Shown here: one piece after another, positions 44,172 to 53,349 of the stretch
How positions within the stretch are numbered: position 1 is the stretch's first letter
Layout: each line of letters starts with the position of its first letter
NCBI RefSeq assembly: GCF_040493455.1
Contig: NZ_JANFDA010000006.1
Span: forward strand, 1 to 64,000
Direction: 5' to 3'
Length of the DNA stretch: 64,000 nt
From: Microcosmobacter sp040493455
Lineage (GTDB): Bacteria > Bacteroidota > Bacteroidia > Flavobacteriales > Flavobacteriaceae
Position numbers and translations under genes: made by a program
Notes under the pieces: model-generated
What the model saw: the letters and a program-made list of their open reading frames with translations, nothing else
Told to the model about the DNA's origin: nothing
The model's database searches: none

Positions 44172-44904
44172 GTTTCCCTGTATACTGTTGATCGATATCG
44201 ACAACAGCAGGTTGATTTACAGATATAAGGTCTCCTGTACCTCTTAGAATTCCTGTTAGGGATTGTTGTGGGTTTACAATCATATCATTGCTCCCGCGAT
44301 GGTCTATAATTACCTCTTCAGCAATCAGTTCTGCACCTTCAAACCGTCCCGAACCTGAAGCGAAGAAGATATGTAATGTTTCCGTAGCACCATCAATATA
44401 TTGACTAGATAGGTTGTTTGTAACAACTCGCAACTCTTCAAGATTAACAGATAATCTAAAATCTCCTGTTGTATAACTACCTGGTGCATTAAAGTCTTCT
44501 GACAGCAGACTTAAGCTTGTAAAATTAAGAACGCCATCGGATCGAATCTCGTATTGTGTTGAGCTTCTAATTTCAGTAATATCTGGAGCAGACACATATA
44601 CTTTTGTAGAAACATAATCTCTTACATAGTTGCACGTATTATCGTCGGTTAATATCAACTGATTACCAGAAACTCTTGCAGACACGTCGCTAATAAGGTT
44701 TTCGCCGGCTTCAATAACTACAGAAAAATCAGTGTCTTGTTTGAGGATTAGCTCTACACCTCTATTCACCAAAATCCTGGAGAACGCAGAGACATCAACC
44801 CGCTCTTGAACAATATCGCCAGATGCTTGAATGCAATCGTTAGCATTTTCGCTGCTGCAAGCAAAAAATAGTGTAATTACTAATATGTATAAACCTTTCT
44901 TCAT
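44158..44904 (-). CDS. DUF2807 (GIN domain) lipoprotein
   Basis: This 248-residue protein has a lipoprotein signal (ILVITLFFACSSE, Cys near 16). The rest is a right-handed parallel beta-helix of the putative auto-transporter adhesin head GIN family: VDVSAFSRILVNRGVELILKQ, VVIEAGENLISDVSARVSGNQLILTDD, VSAPDITEIRSSTQYEIRS, TLHIFFASGSGRFEG, IIDHRGSNDMIVNPQQ. The family is common in Bacteroidota; its function is unknown. It is transcribed towards gldA and its 3' end overlaps the small membrane ORF. Confidence 0.9.
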   Translation of the reverse strand: MKKGLYILVITLFFACSSENANDCIQASGDIVQERVDVSAFSRILVNRGVELILKQDTDFSVVIEAGENLISDVSARVSGNQLILTDDNTCNYVRDYVSTKVYVSAPDITEIRSSTQYEIRSDGVLNFTSLSLLSEDFNAPGSYTTGDFRLSVNLEELRVVTNNLSSQYIDGATETLHIFFASGSGRFEGAELIAEEVIIDHRGSNDMIVNPQQSLTGILRGTGDLISVNQPAVVDIDQQYTGKLIFQ

Positions 44905-44909
44905 AATAG

Positions 44910-44955
44910 ATTCTGCATCGTACTTCGACTTCGCTCAATGTTCGTGCAGAATGAC
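44910..44955. repeat. Hairpin with flavobacterial palindromic element
   Basis: ATTCTGCA (44910-44917) and TGCAGAAT (44945-44952) are perfect 8-bp arms around a loop that contains ACTTCGACTTCGCTCA. The core matches the reverse complement of the element at 60130-60159 (TGAGCGGAGTCGAAGT) with few changes. The hairpin is followed by GACATTTTATTTA, so it might also slow polymerase. It lies between the DUF2807 gene and the acyloxyacyl hydrolase gene. Confidence 0.7.
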
Positions 44956-44962
44956 ATTTTAT

Positions 44963-46057
44963 TTATAATCTAATTCCAACTCCAAATTCTACTGCTTCAG
45001 CTTTAGCACCATGAGATTTTAAAGTCATAGCCCCAAACCATTTCTTTCCGAAATAGCGTTTTAGCCCAACTCTAAAGTACGTCCTCCCTTCAAAATCATA
45101 AGGATAATAGACATAGTATCCTAACTGTGTTAATACAGAAAACTTATTAATAAATAGCTCGTGTCCTGCAAAAACGCCTACACGTTTAAAGTCTTCATCT
45201 CCTGATATATTTTCTTCGGGAAAGGCAATAGATTTAAACCTAATCAGTTCCTTTAGAAAGTTAGAAAAGAATACCTCTGCACCTAACTGAATTGCACTTT
45301 TATGACTCAATCGCTTATCTGCATAAGCTGACACTATATAAAACGGAAACTGCCCACTGTCAATAATATCACTCTCATTGATTCCACTTCTAAAGACAAC
45401 ATTGTATCGTATTGGCTCAGTATACTTTTCGTCCGTTAAGGTATCGATATATTCTAGGTCTTCATCTTCAAAATTATAGTTGAGTCCTACATTAAATGTA
45501 ATAGAATTGACACTGGTATTTGGTGCTTTCACATTTGCATTGGAATAATGGATTAATGATAATCCTGCTTGTATTCCGAAGTTATCAATGATGCGTTCTT
45601 TCTTATAATTGAGCATCAGAAAGGTGCTGCTTAGAAATTTTGAACCAAAGGCAATGTTTTTGAAGTTCTCCTCTTTGTCATAAGGATTGGTTGTGTAAGC
45701 TAGTCCTTGCCCAATGCGCATCATGAGGTTACGCTTGAAAAAATAGAAGTTGAAATGTGCGTAGAGTCCATAATTGTTCCCTAGCACACTATTTTTGAGG
45801 TTTTGATAGCTAAACGACACTCCATAATCGGGATAGTTGTAGCGTTGCTGCCAATCTTCTTCGCCAAATGTTTTTTGATTCCAACTTAATATGAAGCCTT
45901 CAGGATGTCCTTGTATGAGATGAAGAATGTCATCATTATGCAATGCGATATTCCCTTTGAAATAATTGAGATCGAGATACGAACGTGAAGATTTTTCTTC
46001 TTGAGCGTATCCTATCAGAGTCGCAAATACAAATGCAAAAAGTAGCTTTACCTTCAT
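44963..46057 (-). CDS. Acyloxyacyl hydrolase / PagL-like lipid A deacylase family protein
   Basis: This 364-residue outer-membrane beta-barrel has a signal peptide (VKLLFAFVFATLIGYAQ). Aromatic alternating strands run throughout (YGLYAHFNFYFFKRNLMM, GLNYNFEDEDLEY, YYVYYPYDFEGRTYFRVGLKRYF) and the chain ends in EFGVGIRL. The block SLIHYSNANVKAPNTSVN contains the His-Ser pair that is catalytic in PagL enzymes, which remove the 3-O acyl chain of lipid A. The sequence is longer than classical PagL, as in other Bacteroidota members. Activity is inferred from family only. Confidence 0.8.
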   Translation of the reverse strand: MKVKLLFAFVFATLIGYAQEEKSSRSYLDLNYFKGNIALHNDDILHLIQGHPEGFILSWNQKTFGEEDWQQRYNYPDYGVSFSYQNLKNSVLGNNYGLYAHFNFYFFKRNLMMRIGQGLAYTTNPYDKEENFKNIAFGSKFLSSTFLMLNYKKERIIDNFGIQAGLSLIHYSNANVKAPNTSVNSITFNVGLNYNFEDEDLEYIDTLTDEKYTEPIRYNVVFRSGINESDIIDSGQFPFYIVSAYADKRLSHKSAIQLGAEVFFSNFLKELIRFKSIAFPEENISGDEDFKRVGVFAGHELFINKFSVLTQLGYYVYYPYDFEGRTYFRVGLKRYFGKKWFGAMTLKSHGAKAEAVEFGVGIRL

Positions 46058-46106
46058 CGCAGTTTTTGGAATGATGCCAAAGGTAAAAGAATAATTGAAA
46101 TCTGAA

Positions 46107-47366
46107 TTAACTTAGTCTTTGTAAAGCACTTTCTAACAGTTCAAAAATCGTTGCGATGTCTTCTTTTTTAGCAGTTCCTACGGATAATCTAAACCAATTA
46201 GAACTCGTTGAAGCTCCAAACGCATAGAATGGGACTACTGCCAGCTTCGCTTCTTTGAGAAGGTATGAAGTGACTTCTTTTATATCTGATAAAACGTTTC
46301 CTTGAGGTGTTGTTTTTCCAACTAAATCGAATTGAACTGTAAGATACAACGCGGCTTCTGGCTCGATAGCATCTACTGAAAAGCCTTTGCTCTTTAATTG
46401 TTGAAAGCCCTCGTAAAATGTAACTAAGCGATCACTCAATTCTGATTTAATCCAACCAAGATATTCTGAAACTTCTTCGTCTTGTCCAAGATAATTAGCA
46501 GTCGCAATTTGTTCTGCCTTAGGTGACCAAGCACCAATATGGCTCAACATAGCTTTCATTTTTGCAATAACATGCTTTGGTCCAAAAGCCCAACCTACTC
46601 GTACTCCTGTTGACGCAAATGCTTTTGAAATACCATCAACAAAAATGGTATAATCGCGCATTTCTGAAACTAATTCAACCGGATTATAATGCACAGTTTC
46701 ACCATAAGTGAGCTGCCAATAAATCTGATCGTAAAGCACATATAGAGGCTTAATACCTAATGCGTTTCTTCTATTATTTTCAGCAACAACAAGATTGCAA
46801 ATGTCTAAAAGCGCTTGTTTACTAAAGGTAGTTCCTGTTGGGTTTAGTGGAGAGCATAAGGCTAATAAACTAATATCCTGAACATGTGGAGCGATATCCT
46901 CTGCTGTTGGCATAAACTTATGCTCTGGTTTGGTCTCAACTACAACAGCATTGTTTCTAGCTAAATAGGTGTAAGCGTCATTATTCCATGATGGAACTGG
47001 ATACAGCACACTGTCATTAACATCCAAAACGGTTTGATAAATGGCATAAATTAAAGGCCTAGCACCTCCTGAAATCAAAATCTCATCAGCTTCATAATCC
47101 AATCCCAAGCGTTGCGACAGGTAGCTAGATACTGTATTTCGCAATTCTTGCATACCATTTGCCGCAGGATAGTTGGTATGATTAGACTCATACGCTTCTA
47201 AAATTTGTGATTTTAATGCATTTGGAATTGGAAAAATACTTGGATCGAAATCTCCAATCGTTTGATTGTAGATGGTTTCTCCTTGTGCTTTTAGGGCATT
47301 TACTTCTCCAGCAATTTTAATGATTTCAGAGCCTTTTAAGCCTTCTGCTAATGATGATGTTTTCAT
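46107..47366 (-). CDS. PLP-dependent class I aminotransferase
   Basis: This 419-residue fold-type I aminotransferase shows IYNQTIGDFDPSIFPIPNAL near the N-terminus, NYPAANGMQELR, ISGGARPLIYA, CSPLNPTGTTFS, the cofactor Lys in FVDGISKAFASTGVRVGW and SSNWFRLSVGTAK (substrate-binding Arg). The enzyme resembles aspartate/aromatic aminotransferases; the amino acid used is uncertain. It follows metF by 76 nt on the same strand and could belong to the methionine operon. A small perfect hairpin (ATGGCA / TGCCAT, 47377-47392) lies just before its start. Confidence 0.85.
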   Translation of the reverse strand: MKTSSLAEGLKGSEIIKIAGEVNALKAQGETIYNQTIGDFDPSIFPIPNALKSQILEAYESNHTNYPAANGMQELRNTVSSYLSQRLGLDYEADEILISGGARPLIYAIYQTVLDVNDSVLYPVPSWNNDAYTYLARNNAVVVETKPEHKFMPTAEDIAPHVQDISLLALCSPLNPTGTTFSKQALLDICNLVVAENNRRNALGIKPLYVLYDQIYWQLTYGETVHYNPVELVSEMRDYTIFVDGISKAFASTGVRVGWAFGPKHVIAKMKAMLSHIGAWSPKAEQIATANYLGQDEEVSEYLGWIKSELSDRLVTFYEGFQQLKSKGFSVDAIEPEAALYLTVQFDLVGKTTPQGNVLSDIKEVTSYLLKEAKLAVVPFYAFGASTSSNWFRLSVGTAKKEDIATIFELLESALQRLS

Positions 47367-47442
47367 AATGAGGGGTATGGCAAAACTGCCATTCTAATTT
47401 TTTGCAAAAATACTATTTCTCAAGCATTTTTTGATATAGAAA

Positions 47443-48399
47443 TCAAAATACATTTGAAGCAACCGCTTTGATATTATCCGACTTCCCCATGGAGTAATAA
47501 TGTAGCAACGGAACACCTTGTTTAATAAGCTCTTTGCTTTGTGCAATACACCATTCTATGCCTACTTCTCTAACTTCTTTGTTGTCTTTGCATTTTACAA
47601 TACTCATAATTAAATCATCTGGTAAATCTACTTTAAATCGGTATGGAATAAGGTTGAGTTGTTTTTTTGTAGCTATAGGTTTCAACCCTGGAATGATTGG
47701 CACTGTAATATTTTCTTTTCGGCACTTGTCTACAAATTCGAAATACTTCGTGTTGTCAAAAAACATTTGCGTAACAATATAATCTGCACCTTCTTTAATT
47801 TTCTTTTTCAAAAAATGAATATCACTATCAAAACTTGGTGCCTCAATATGTTTTTCAGGATAGCCAGCGACACCTATACAAAAATTGGTTGCTGATGTAT
47901 TTTGAAGTTCTTCTTCTAAATAATTTCCATTATTTAATGCGCTTATTTGTGACACCAATTCGCTTGCATAGGCATGTCCTTCTTTTTCTGGTGTAAAATA
48001 GGCTTCACTTTTTACAGGGTCACCTCGTAAGGCCATTACATTATCTATGCCTAAAAAATCTAGATCAATTAGAAAATTTTCGGTGTCTTCTTTGGTAAAT
48101 CCTCCACACAAAATATGAGGAATAGCATCAACTCCATATTTATTCTGAATCGCCGCACAAATACCTACTGTACCAGGTCTCTTCTTAACGACTTGTTTTT
48201 TTAATAGGCCATTTTCTAGTTCTTTATAAACATATTCTTCCCTATGATACGTGACATCAATAAAAGGAGGTTTAAATTCCATTAAAGGGTCTATGTTATT
48301 AAATATAGAATCGATATGCTCTCCTTTGAGTGGTGGTAATATTTCAAAGGAAAACATCGTTTTGCCATTAGCCTTTTTGATATGTTCTGTTACTTTCAT
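47443..48399 (-). CDS. metF: 5,10-methylenetetrahydrofolate reductase
   Basis: MetF reduces methylene-THF to 5-methyl-THF, the methyl donor used by MetH. The 318 residues form one TIM barrel with FAD: FSFEILPPLKG near the start (the catalytic Glu), VTYHREE, HILCGGFTKEDTENFL, NVMALRGDPVK, CIGVAGYPEKHIEAPS, DYIVTQMFFDNTKYFEFV and IPIIPGLKPI-type blocks. It lies 5 nt after a 30-residue membrane ORF and downstream of the split metH genes, so it belongs to the SAM-controlled operon. Confidence 0.97.
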   Translation of the reverse strand: MKVTEHIKKANGKTMFSFEILPPLKGEHIDSIFNNIDPLMEFKPPFIDVTYHREEYVYKELENGLLKKQVVKKRPGTVGICAAIQNKYGVDAIPHILCGGFTKEDTENFLIDLDFLGIDNVMALRGDPVKSEAYFTPEKEGHAYASELVSQISALNNGNYLEEELQNTSATNFCIGVAGYPEKHIEAPSFDSDIHFLKKKIKEGADYIVTQMFFDNTKYFEFVDKCRKENITVPIIPGLKPIATKKQLNLIPYRFKVDLPDDLIMSIVKCKDNKEVREVGIEWCIAQSKELIKQGVPLLHYYSMGKSDNIKAVASNVF

Positions 48400-48404
48400 A
48401 AAAT

Positions 48405-48497
48405 TTATTTTGCCATGATATAAGCTGCTGTCAATGCTAGTGTGGCTAGAACAATAATCTGCAAAACAAACTTTATTTCTAATTTGTATTTTTTCAT
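48405..48497 (-). CDS. 30-residue single-pass membrane ORF between metH and metF
   Basis: ATG at 48497 to TAA at 48405 gives 30 residues. A basic start (MKKYKLEIK) is followed by a long hydrophobic helix (FVLQIIVLATLALTAAYIM) and AK. This charge-then-helix pattern is typical of genuine small membrane proteins. It ends 5 nt before the metF ATG and lies 73 nt after metH. No family is recognised; it could also serve only to couple translation to metF. Confidence 0.5.
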   Translation of the reverse strand: MKKYKLEIKFVLQIIVLATLALTAAYIMAK

Positions 48498-48570
48498 TTT
48501 CTGTTGATTTTTCACAGTCTAATTTCCAGCTTTAAGATGCGTTATCAGTGATTTTTCTTATAAATAATTG

Positions 48571-51261
48571 TTATGTTTCTATTAGGTTAGGGTTTAGCCA
48601 TTTTTTGGCTTCTTCTATTGTGATGTCTCTTCGCGATGCATAGTCGTTTAATTGGTCTTCTGTGATTTTTCCTAGTCCAAAGTATTTCGCTTCAGCATTA
48701 GCAAAATAATATCCAGACACGCTCGCAGCAGGCCACATCGCCAGACTTTCGGTCAACTTTACACCAATTGCCTCTTCTACATTGAGCAATTCCCAAATGG
48801 TATTTTTCTCTAAATGGTCTGGGCAAGCAGGATAGCCAGGAGCTGGTCGAATCCCTTTGTATTCTTCCTTGATTAGTTCTTCGTTAGATAAGCGTTCTTT
48901 TGAGGCATAACCCCAATGTTTTACTCTGACTTGTTCGTGCAAGTATTCTGCAAACGCTTCTGCTAAACGGTCTGCTAAAGCTTTAACCATAATTGAATTA
49001 TAATCATCATTATTAGCTTCATATTCCTTTGCTAATTCATCTGTTCCGAAGCCAGCAGACACACAAAAGCATCCTATGTAATCTTCTTTTTCTGATGTTT
49101 TTGGTGCAATAAAATCCGCTAATGCAAAATTTGGGACGCCTTCCCTTTTCTTTAATTGTTGCCTTAGTGTTAAGAAGGTATTTTGCAGCCCTCCTTTTTC
49201 GTCATAAACTTCTATATCATCATCATTACTATTGGCAGGAAACAAACCAAAAACAGCTCTTCCTTTAAACAATTTTTTATCTAATATCTCTTGAAGCAGT
49301 TCTTTCGCGTCTTCATATAATTCTGAAGCTTGTTGCCCAACGATGTTATCTTTCAAAATGTCGGGGAACTTGCCGTGCAAATCCCATGATCGGAAAAATG
49401 GACTCCAATCTATATAGTTTACCAGATTAGATAATTCAAAGTCTTCAATAACTTGAACACCTAATTGGTTTGGTTTTACAATTTCTGTAGTATTCCAATC
49501 GATATTGAACTTTCGCTTTCTAGCTTCTTCAATGGATCGATATTCTTTTTGCTTACTTCTGCTTAAAAATTGCTCTCTAAACTTATCATACTCCTGTCTC
49601 AATTGAGTTTTAAAAACCTTATTGTTTTCTTGAAGTAAATTACCAACAACTGTTACTGCTCTTGATGCATCATTTACATGTACCACTGTATTCTGATACT
49701 TTGGAGCTATTTTAACCGCAGTATGTGCGCGAGACGTTGTAGCACCTCCAATTAATAATGGAATATCCATCTGTTGTTTATCCATCTCTTTTGCTAGATA
49801 CACCATTTCGTCCAGTGAAGGCGTGATTAAGCCACTAAGCCCTATAACATCAACACCTTCTTTTTTTGCTGCTTCAATGATTTTTTCTGGAGGTACCATG
49901 ACGCCTAAGTCCACAATCTCATAATTATTGCAACCCAAAACTACAGATACAATATTTTTCCCGATATCGTGCACATCGCCTTTTACTGTTGCCATTAGTA
50001 TTTTACCTGCACTCTGTGCTGTGCCATCTTTTTCAGCTTCAATAAATGGTTGCAGATAAGCTACTGCTTTTTTCATGACCCTTGCAGATTTCACGACTTG
50101 TGGTAAGAACATTTTTCCGCTTCCAAATAAATCGCCAACGACATTCATCCCGTTCATAAGATGTCCTTCGATGACTTCAATAGGTTTTGTAACTGATTGT
50201 CTTGCAGCTTCGACATCTGCTTCTATAAAGGTGTCTATTCCTTTTACAAGGCTATGTGTGATTCGCTCTTGTAAGTCTAGCGAACGCCATTCCAAAACTT
50301 TTTCCTTGGTTTGCTTTTTAGCATTTATGGTTTCAGCAAATTCCAATAAACGTTCGGTTGCATCGTCTCGTCTATCTAATAATACATCTTCTACATGCTC
50401 CAATAAATCCTTTGGAATATCATCGTACACTTCTAACATCGTTGGGTTGACGATTCCCATATTCATACCATGCTGAATGGCATGATATAAAAATGCTGAA
50501 TGCATCGCTTCTCTAACTGCATTGTTTCCTCTAAATGAAAACGACACATTACTCACACCTCCTGAAACATTTGCGTGTGGAAGGTTTTCTCGTATCCATT
50601 TAGTCGCTTTAAAAAAGTCTACTGCATTTTTACGATGTTCTTCCATACCTGTAGCGACAGGGAAGATATTAGGATCAAAAATGATATCTTCTGGTGAAAA
50701 TCCTACCTTATTAATTAATACATCATAAGAACGTTTACATATCTCTATACGACGTTCATAAGTATCTGCCTGCCCTAACTCATCAAAAGCCATAACTATC
50801 GTGGCCGCACCATAGCGTCTTATAAGCTTTGCCTGTCGAATAAATTCATCTTCACCTTCTTTTAGGGAAATGGAATTCACAACACATTTCCCTTGTGCGA
50901 CTTGCAAACCTGCTTCAATGATTTCCCACTTAGAACTATCTATCATGATCGGAATACGAGCAATATCTGGTTCTGATGCAATAAGATTCAAAAAGGTAGT
51001 CATGGCTTTTACACCATCGAGCATTCCTTCATCCATGTTTACATCCAATATCTGTGCTCCACCTTCAACCTGATCTCTAGCGACCTCTATGGCTTCTTCA
51101 TAATTCTCTTCCTTTATAAGACGTAAGAACTTACGAGAGCCCGTAACATTGGTTCGTTCTCCAACATTAATAAAATTACTCTCTGGTGTTATTACCAAAG
51201 GCTCGAGTCCACTTAATTTCAGGTATTTAGTTCTGTGTTCACTCATAGATTCAGTTTTCAA
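48571..51261 (-). CDS. metH: Methionine synthase, folate/B12/activation part (split MetH)
   Basis: This 896-residue half of cobalamin-dependent methionine synthase contains the pterin (methyl-THF) domain at about residues 20-300 (NFINVGERTNVTGSRKF, GGAQILDVNMDEGML), the B12 cap and cobalamin domain at about 330-560 (GDVHDIGKNIVSVVLGC, with the DxHxxG lower-ligand His; LLIGGATTSRAHTAVKI), and the SAM-dependent reactivation domain to the end (IRPAPGYPACPDHLEK, WPAASVSGYYFANAEAKYF). The homocysteine domain is in the preceding gene, which overlaps by 11 nt. Each part has its own start and full domains, so this is a natural split, not a frameshift. It transfers methyl from methyl-THF to homocysteine. 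Confidence 0.95.
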   Translation of the reverse strand: MKTESMSEHRTKYLKLSGLEPLVITPESNFINVGERTNVTGSRKFLRLIKEENYEEAIEVARDQVEGGAQILDVNMDEGMLDGVKAMTTFLNLIASEPDIARIPIMIDSSKWEIIEAGLQVAQGKCVVNSISLKEGEDEFIRQAKLIRRYGAATIVMAFDELGQADTYERRIEICKRSYDVLINKVGFSPEDIIFDPNIFPVATGMEEHRKNAVDFFKATKWIRENLPHANVSGGVSNVSFSFRGNNAVREAMHSAFLYHAIQHGMNMGIVNPTMLEVYDDIPKDLLEHVEDVLLDRRDDATERLLEFAETINAKKQTKEKVLEWRSLDLQERITHSLVKGIDTFIEADVEAARQSVTKPIEVIEGHLMNGMNVVGDLFGSGKMFLPQVVKSARVMKKAVAYLQPFIEAEKDGTAQSAGKILMATVKGDVHDIGKNIVSVVLGCNNYEIVDLGVMVPPEKIIEAAKKEGVDVIGLSGLITPSLDEMVYLAKEMDKQQMDIPLLIGGATTSRAHTAVKIAPKYQNTVVHVNDASRAVTVVGNLLQENNKVFKTQLRQEYDKFREQFLSRSKQKEYRSIEEARKRKFNIDWNTTEIVKPNQLGVQVIEDFELSNLVNYIDWSPFFRSWDLHGKFPDILKDNIVGQQASELYEDAKELLQEILDKKLFKGRAVFGLFPANSNDDDIEVYDEKGGLQNTFLTLRQQLKKREGVPNFALADFIAPKTSEKEDYIGCFCVSAGFGTDELAKEYEANNDDYNSIMVKALADRLAEAFAEYLHEQVRVKHWGYASKERLSNEELIKEEYKGIRPAPGYPACPDHLEKNTIWELLNVEEAIGVKLTESLAMWPAASVSGYYFANAEAKYFGLGKITEDQLNDYASRRDITIEEAKKWLNPNLIET

Positions 51262-52264
51262 TTAAGCTTGTATTGGCAATTTTTCTTGGCTTATATTTTT
51301 CTGCAACTTCTGCTATGGCTCTGATATGTTCTGGACTGGTACCACAACAACCTCCAATAATATTTATTAAGCCATCTTTTAAATAATCTTCAATAAGTGC
51401 TTGCATAGCTTTTGGCGACTGATCATATTCTCCAAAAGCATTGGGTAAGCCAGCATTAGGGTGTGCTGAAGTAAAAAACTCTGTTCCTCTCGCCAAACGT
51501 TTAAGGTAAGGATGCAATTGCTCTGCTCCTAGCGCGCAGTTAAACCCAACAGATAATAATGGAATATGTGATATTGAAATCAGAAACGCTTCTACGGTTT
51601 GTCCAGATAACGTTCTCCCAGAAGCATCAGTTATGGTGCCTGAAACCATTACTGGCACATCAATATTTCTCTCATCTTTCACATCTTCAATAGCAAATAA
51701 TGCAGCCTTGGCATTTAGGGTATCGAAAATAGTTTCAACCAATAGTATATCCACACCTCCATCTAATAATGCTTCAACCTGAAGTTTATAGGCTTCTTTT
51801 AGCGCTTCAAAAGTTATGGCTCTATATTCTGGTCTATTGACATCTGGTGATAGACTTGCTGTTTTATTAGTTGGACCAATACTTCCTGCAACATATCTGG
51901 GTTTTTCTGGGGTTTTAATTTTGAATTCGTTTACGACTTCTTTAGCAATCTTTGCGGATTCGTAATTAAGTTCATAGACCAATTCTTCCATTTCGTAATC
52001 GGCCATTGCTATGGTTGTTCCTGAAAACGTATTGGTTTCAATAATGTCTGCACCAGCTTCAAGATATTTTCTATGCACCTCTTTGATGGCTTCGGGTTGC
52101 GTAATGGATAGCAGGTCATTGTTCCCTTTTAATGGAATTGGGAAATCCTTAAAGCGTTCACCTCGAAAATCTTCTTCAGAAAAATTGTACTGCTGCAGCA
52201 TGGTTCCCATGGCTCCATCCAATACTAAAATGCGTTTTTCTATGTCTTTATATATCGTGTTCAT
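51251..52264 (-). CDS. Homocysteine S-methyltransferase domain (N-terminal part of split MetH)
   Basis: This 337-residue barrel binds homocysteine through zinc. It starts with RILVLDGAMGTMLQQYNFSE, typical for MetH. The zinc Cys residues are in SVGFNCALGAEQL and IGGCCGTSPEHI. ETNTFSGTTIAMADY and VAGSIGPTNKTASLSPD are family blocks. The end meets the start of the folate/B12 gene (11-nt overlap), so the two products together make a complete methionine synthase. It begins 2 nt after the homoserine dehydrogenase gene. Confidence 0.95.
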   Translation of the reverse strand: MNTIYKDIEKRILVLDGAMGTMLQQYNFSEEDFRGERFKDFPIPLKGNNDLLSITQPEAIKEVHRKYLEAGADIIETNTFSGTTIAMADYEMEELVYELNYESAKIAKEVVNEFKIKTPEKPRYVAGSIGPTNKTASLSPDVNRPEYRAITFEALKEAYKLQVEALLDGGVDILLVETIFDTLNAKAALFAIEDVKDERNIDVPVMVSGTITDASGRTLSGQTVEAFLISISHIPLLSVGFNCALGAEQLHPYLKRLARGTEFFTSAHPNAGLPNAFGEYDQSPKAMQALIEDYLKDGLINIIGGCCGTSPEHIRAIAEVAEKYKPRKIANTSLIEN

Positions 52265-52266
52265 AT

Positions 52267-53349
52267 TTAATTTAGACTATGTGATACTTTTAATACATCA
52301 GCAAATAACCCTCTAGCTGTTACAGATTTCCCTGCGCCTGCGCCTTGAATAATCAAAGGGGTATTGCCGTACGATTCTGTGTAAACTTCGAAAATTGAAT
52401 CTGCATCTTTCAACTGTCCCAAAGCCGAAAACTTGTCTACTGTAGTAAGCTTCACTTCCATTTTTTTGGTTTGGGTATCTAGCTCAGCTACGTAACGCAA
52501 TACGCGGTTATTCTTGATGCTCTTCTTTAATAATAAAAATGGTTCGTCCAACTCTCGCTTCCTTGTATTGAATTGATGCAGAGTTGTTTTTCCGTTGAGT
52601 TTTTTTGGCACTAATGATTGTACTTCAACATCATTGAACTCACTTTCAATATTTAATTCTCTGGCTAAAATCAATAGCTTTCTTGCGACATCCTTTCCTG
52701 ATAAGTCCTCTCTAGCATCTGGTTCTGTTAATCCAATTTTAGACGCATTATTAAGCACTTTTGAAAACGGTAAGTCCTCACTTGAAAACGCATTGAATAT
52801 ATAGCTCAAGGAACCTGAAAAGACACCTCTTATCTTTTGGATTTTGTCTCCAGATAGATAAAGATTTTTTATGGTGTCAATAATTGGCAATCCTGCACCT
52901 ACATTGGTTTCATATAGAAATTCTTTATTATACTTTTTCAAAGCTTGACGCAACTCTTTATAAAACTCATAATGCAAGGTGTTTGCGATCTTATTTGCAG
53001 ACACAATATGAAATCCATTCTGGATCAGTGGAATGTAATATCTCACTAAGTCCTCACTAGCTGTTGCATCTATAGCAATTAAGTTTTCATAGCGTTGCGC
53101 GTTTACATACTTAATGATATCGGAAACTTGATATGGAAACGATGCTGTTTTAAAATTAGCTTCCCAAGCATCTGAAACACCATCTTCATTGAAAAAAGCG
53201 TACTGAGAATTTGTAATTGCGACTAGGTTAACTTGTAACTGTTGTTGTTGTTGTAAATCCTTTTTTGCAGCAATAATCTGTTGTACGAACGTGCTGCCTA
53301 CATTGCCAATGCCAAATACTACGATATTGATATTCTTATGACTCGACAT
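52267..53349 (-). CDS. Homoserine dehydrogenase
   Basis: This 360-residue enzyme reduces aspartate semialdehyde to homoserine, the branch point to methionine and threonine. The N-terminal Rossmann fold (NIVVFGIGNVGSTFVQQI) binds NAD(P). The catalytic part holds SANKIANTLHYEFY, ETNVGAGLPIIDTIKNL, GVFSGSLSYIFNAF and GLTEPDAREDLSGKDVARK. The C-terminal strand GAGAGKSVTARGLFADVL is typical. There is no aspartokinase or ACT domain attached. It overlaps the upstream metB-like gene by 14 nt and supplies precursor for that enzyme inside the same SAM-regulated operon. Confidence 0.93.
   Translation of the reverse strand: MSSHKNINIVVFGIGNVGSTFVQQIIAAKKDLQQQQQLQVNLVAITNSQYAFFNEDGVSDAWEANFKTASFPYQVSDIIKYVNAQRYENLIAIDATASEDLVRYYIPLIQNGFHIVSANKIANTLHYEFYKELRQALKKYNKEFLYETNVGAGLPIIDTIKNLYLSGDKIQKIRGVFSGSLSYIFNAFSSEDLPFSKVLNNASKIGLTEPDAREDLSGKDVARKLLILARELNIESEFNDVEVQSLVPKKLNGKTTLHQFNTRKRELDEPFLLLKKSIKNNRVLRYVAELDTQTKKMEVKLTTVDKFSALGQLKDADSIFEVYTESYGNTPLIIQGAGAGKSVTARGLFADVLKVSHSLN

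Noticed and set aside
47377..47392. ATGGCA/TGCCAT hairpin before the aminotransferase start as a regulatory element
   Set aside because: A perfect but short stem with no supporting context. It may be chance or a weak terminator, so it is mentioned only in the gene entry.
51251..51261. Frameshifted metH pseudogene
   Set aside because: Both parts have complete domains and their own starts, and overlap like coupled genes. A two-gene MetH is known in Bacteroidota.
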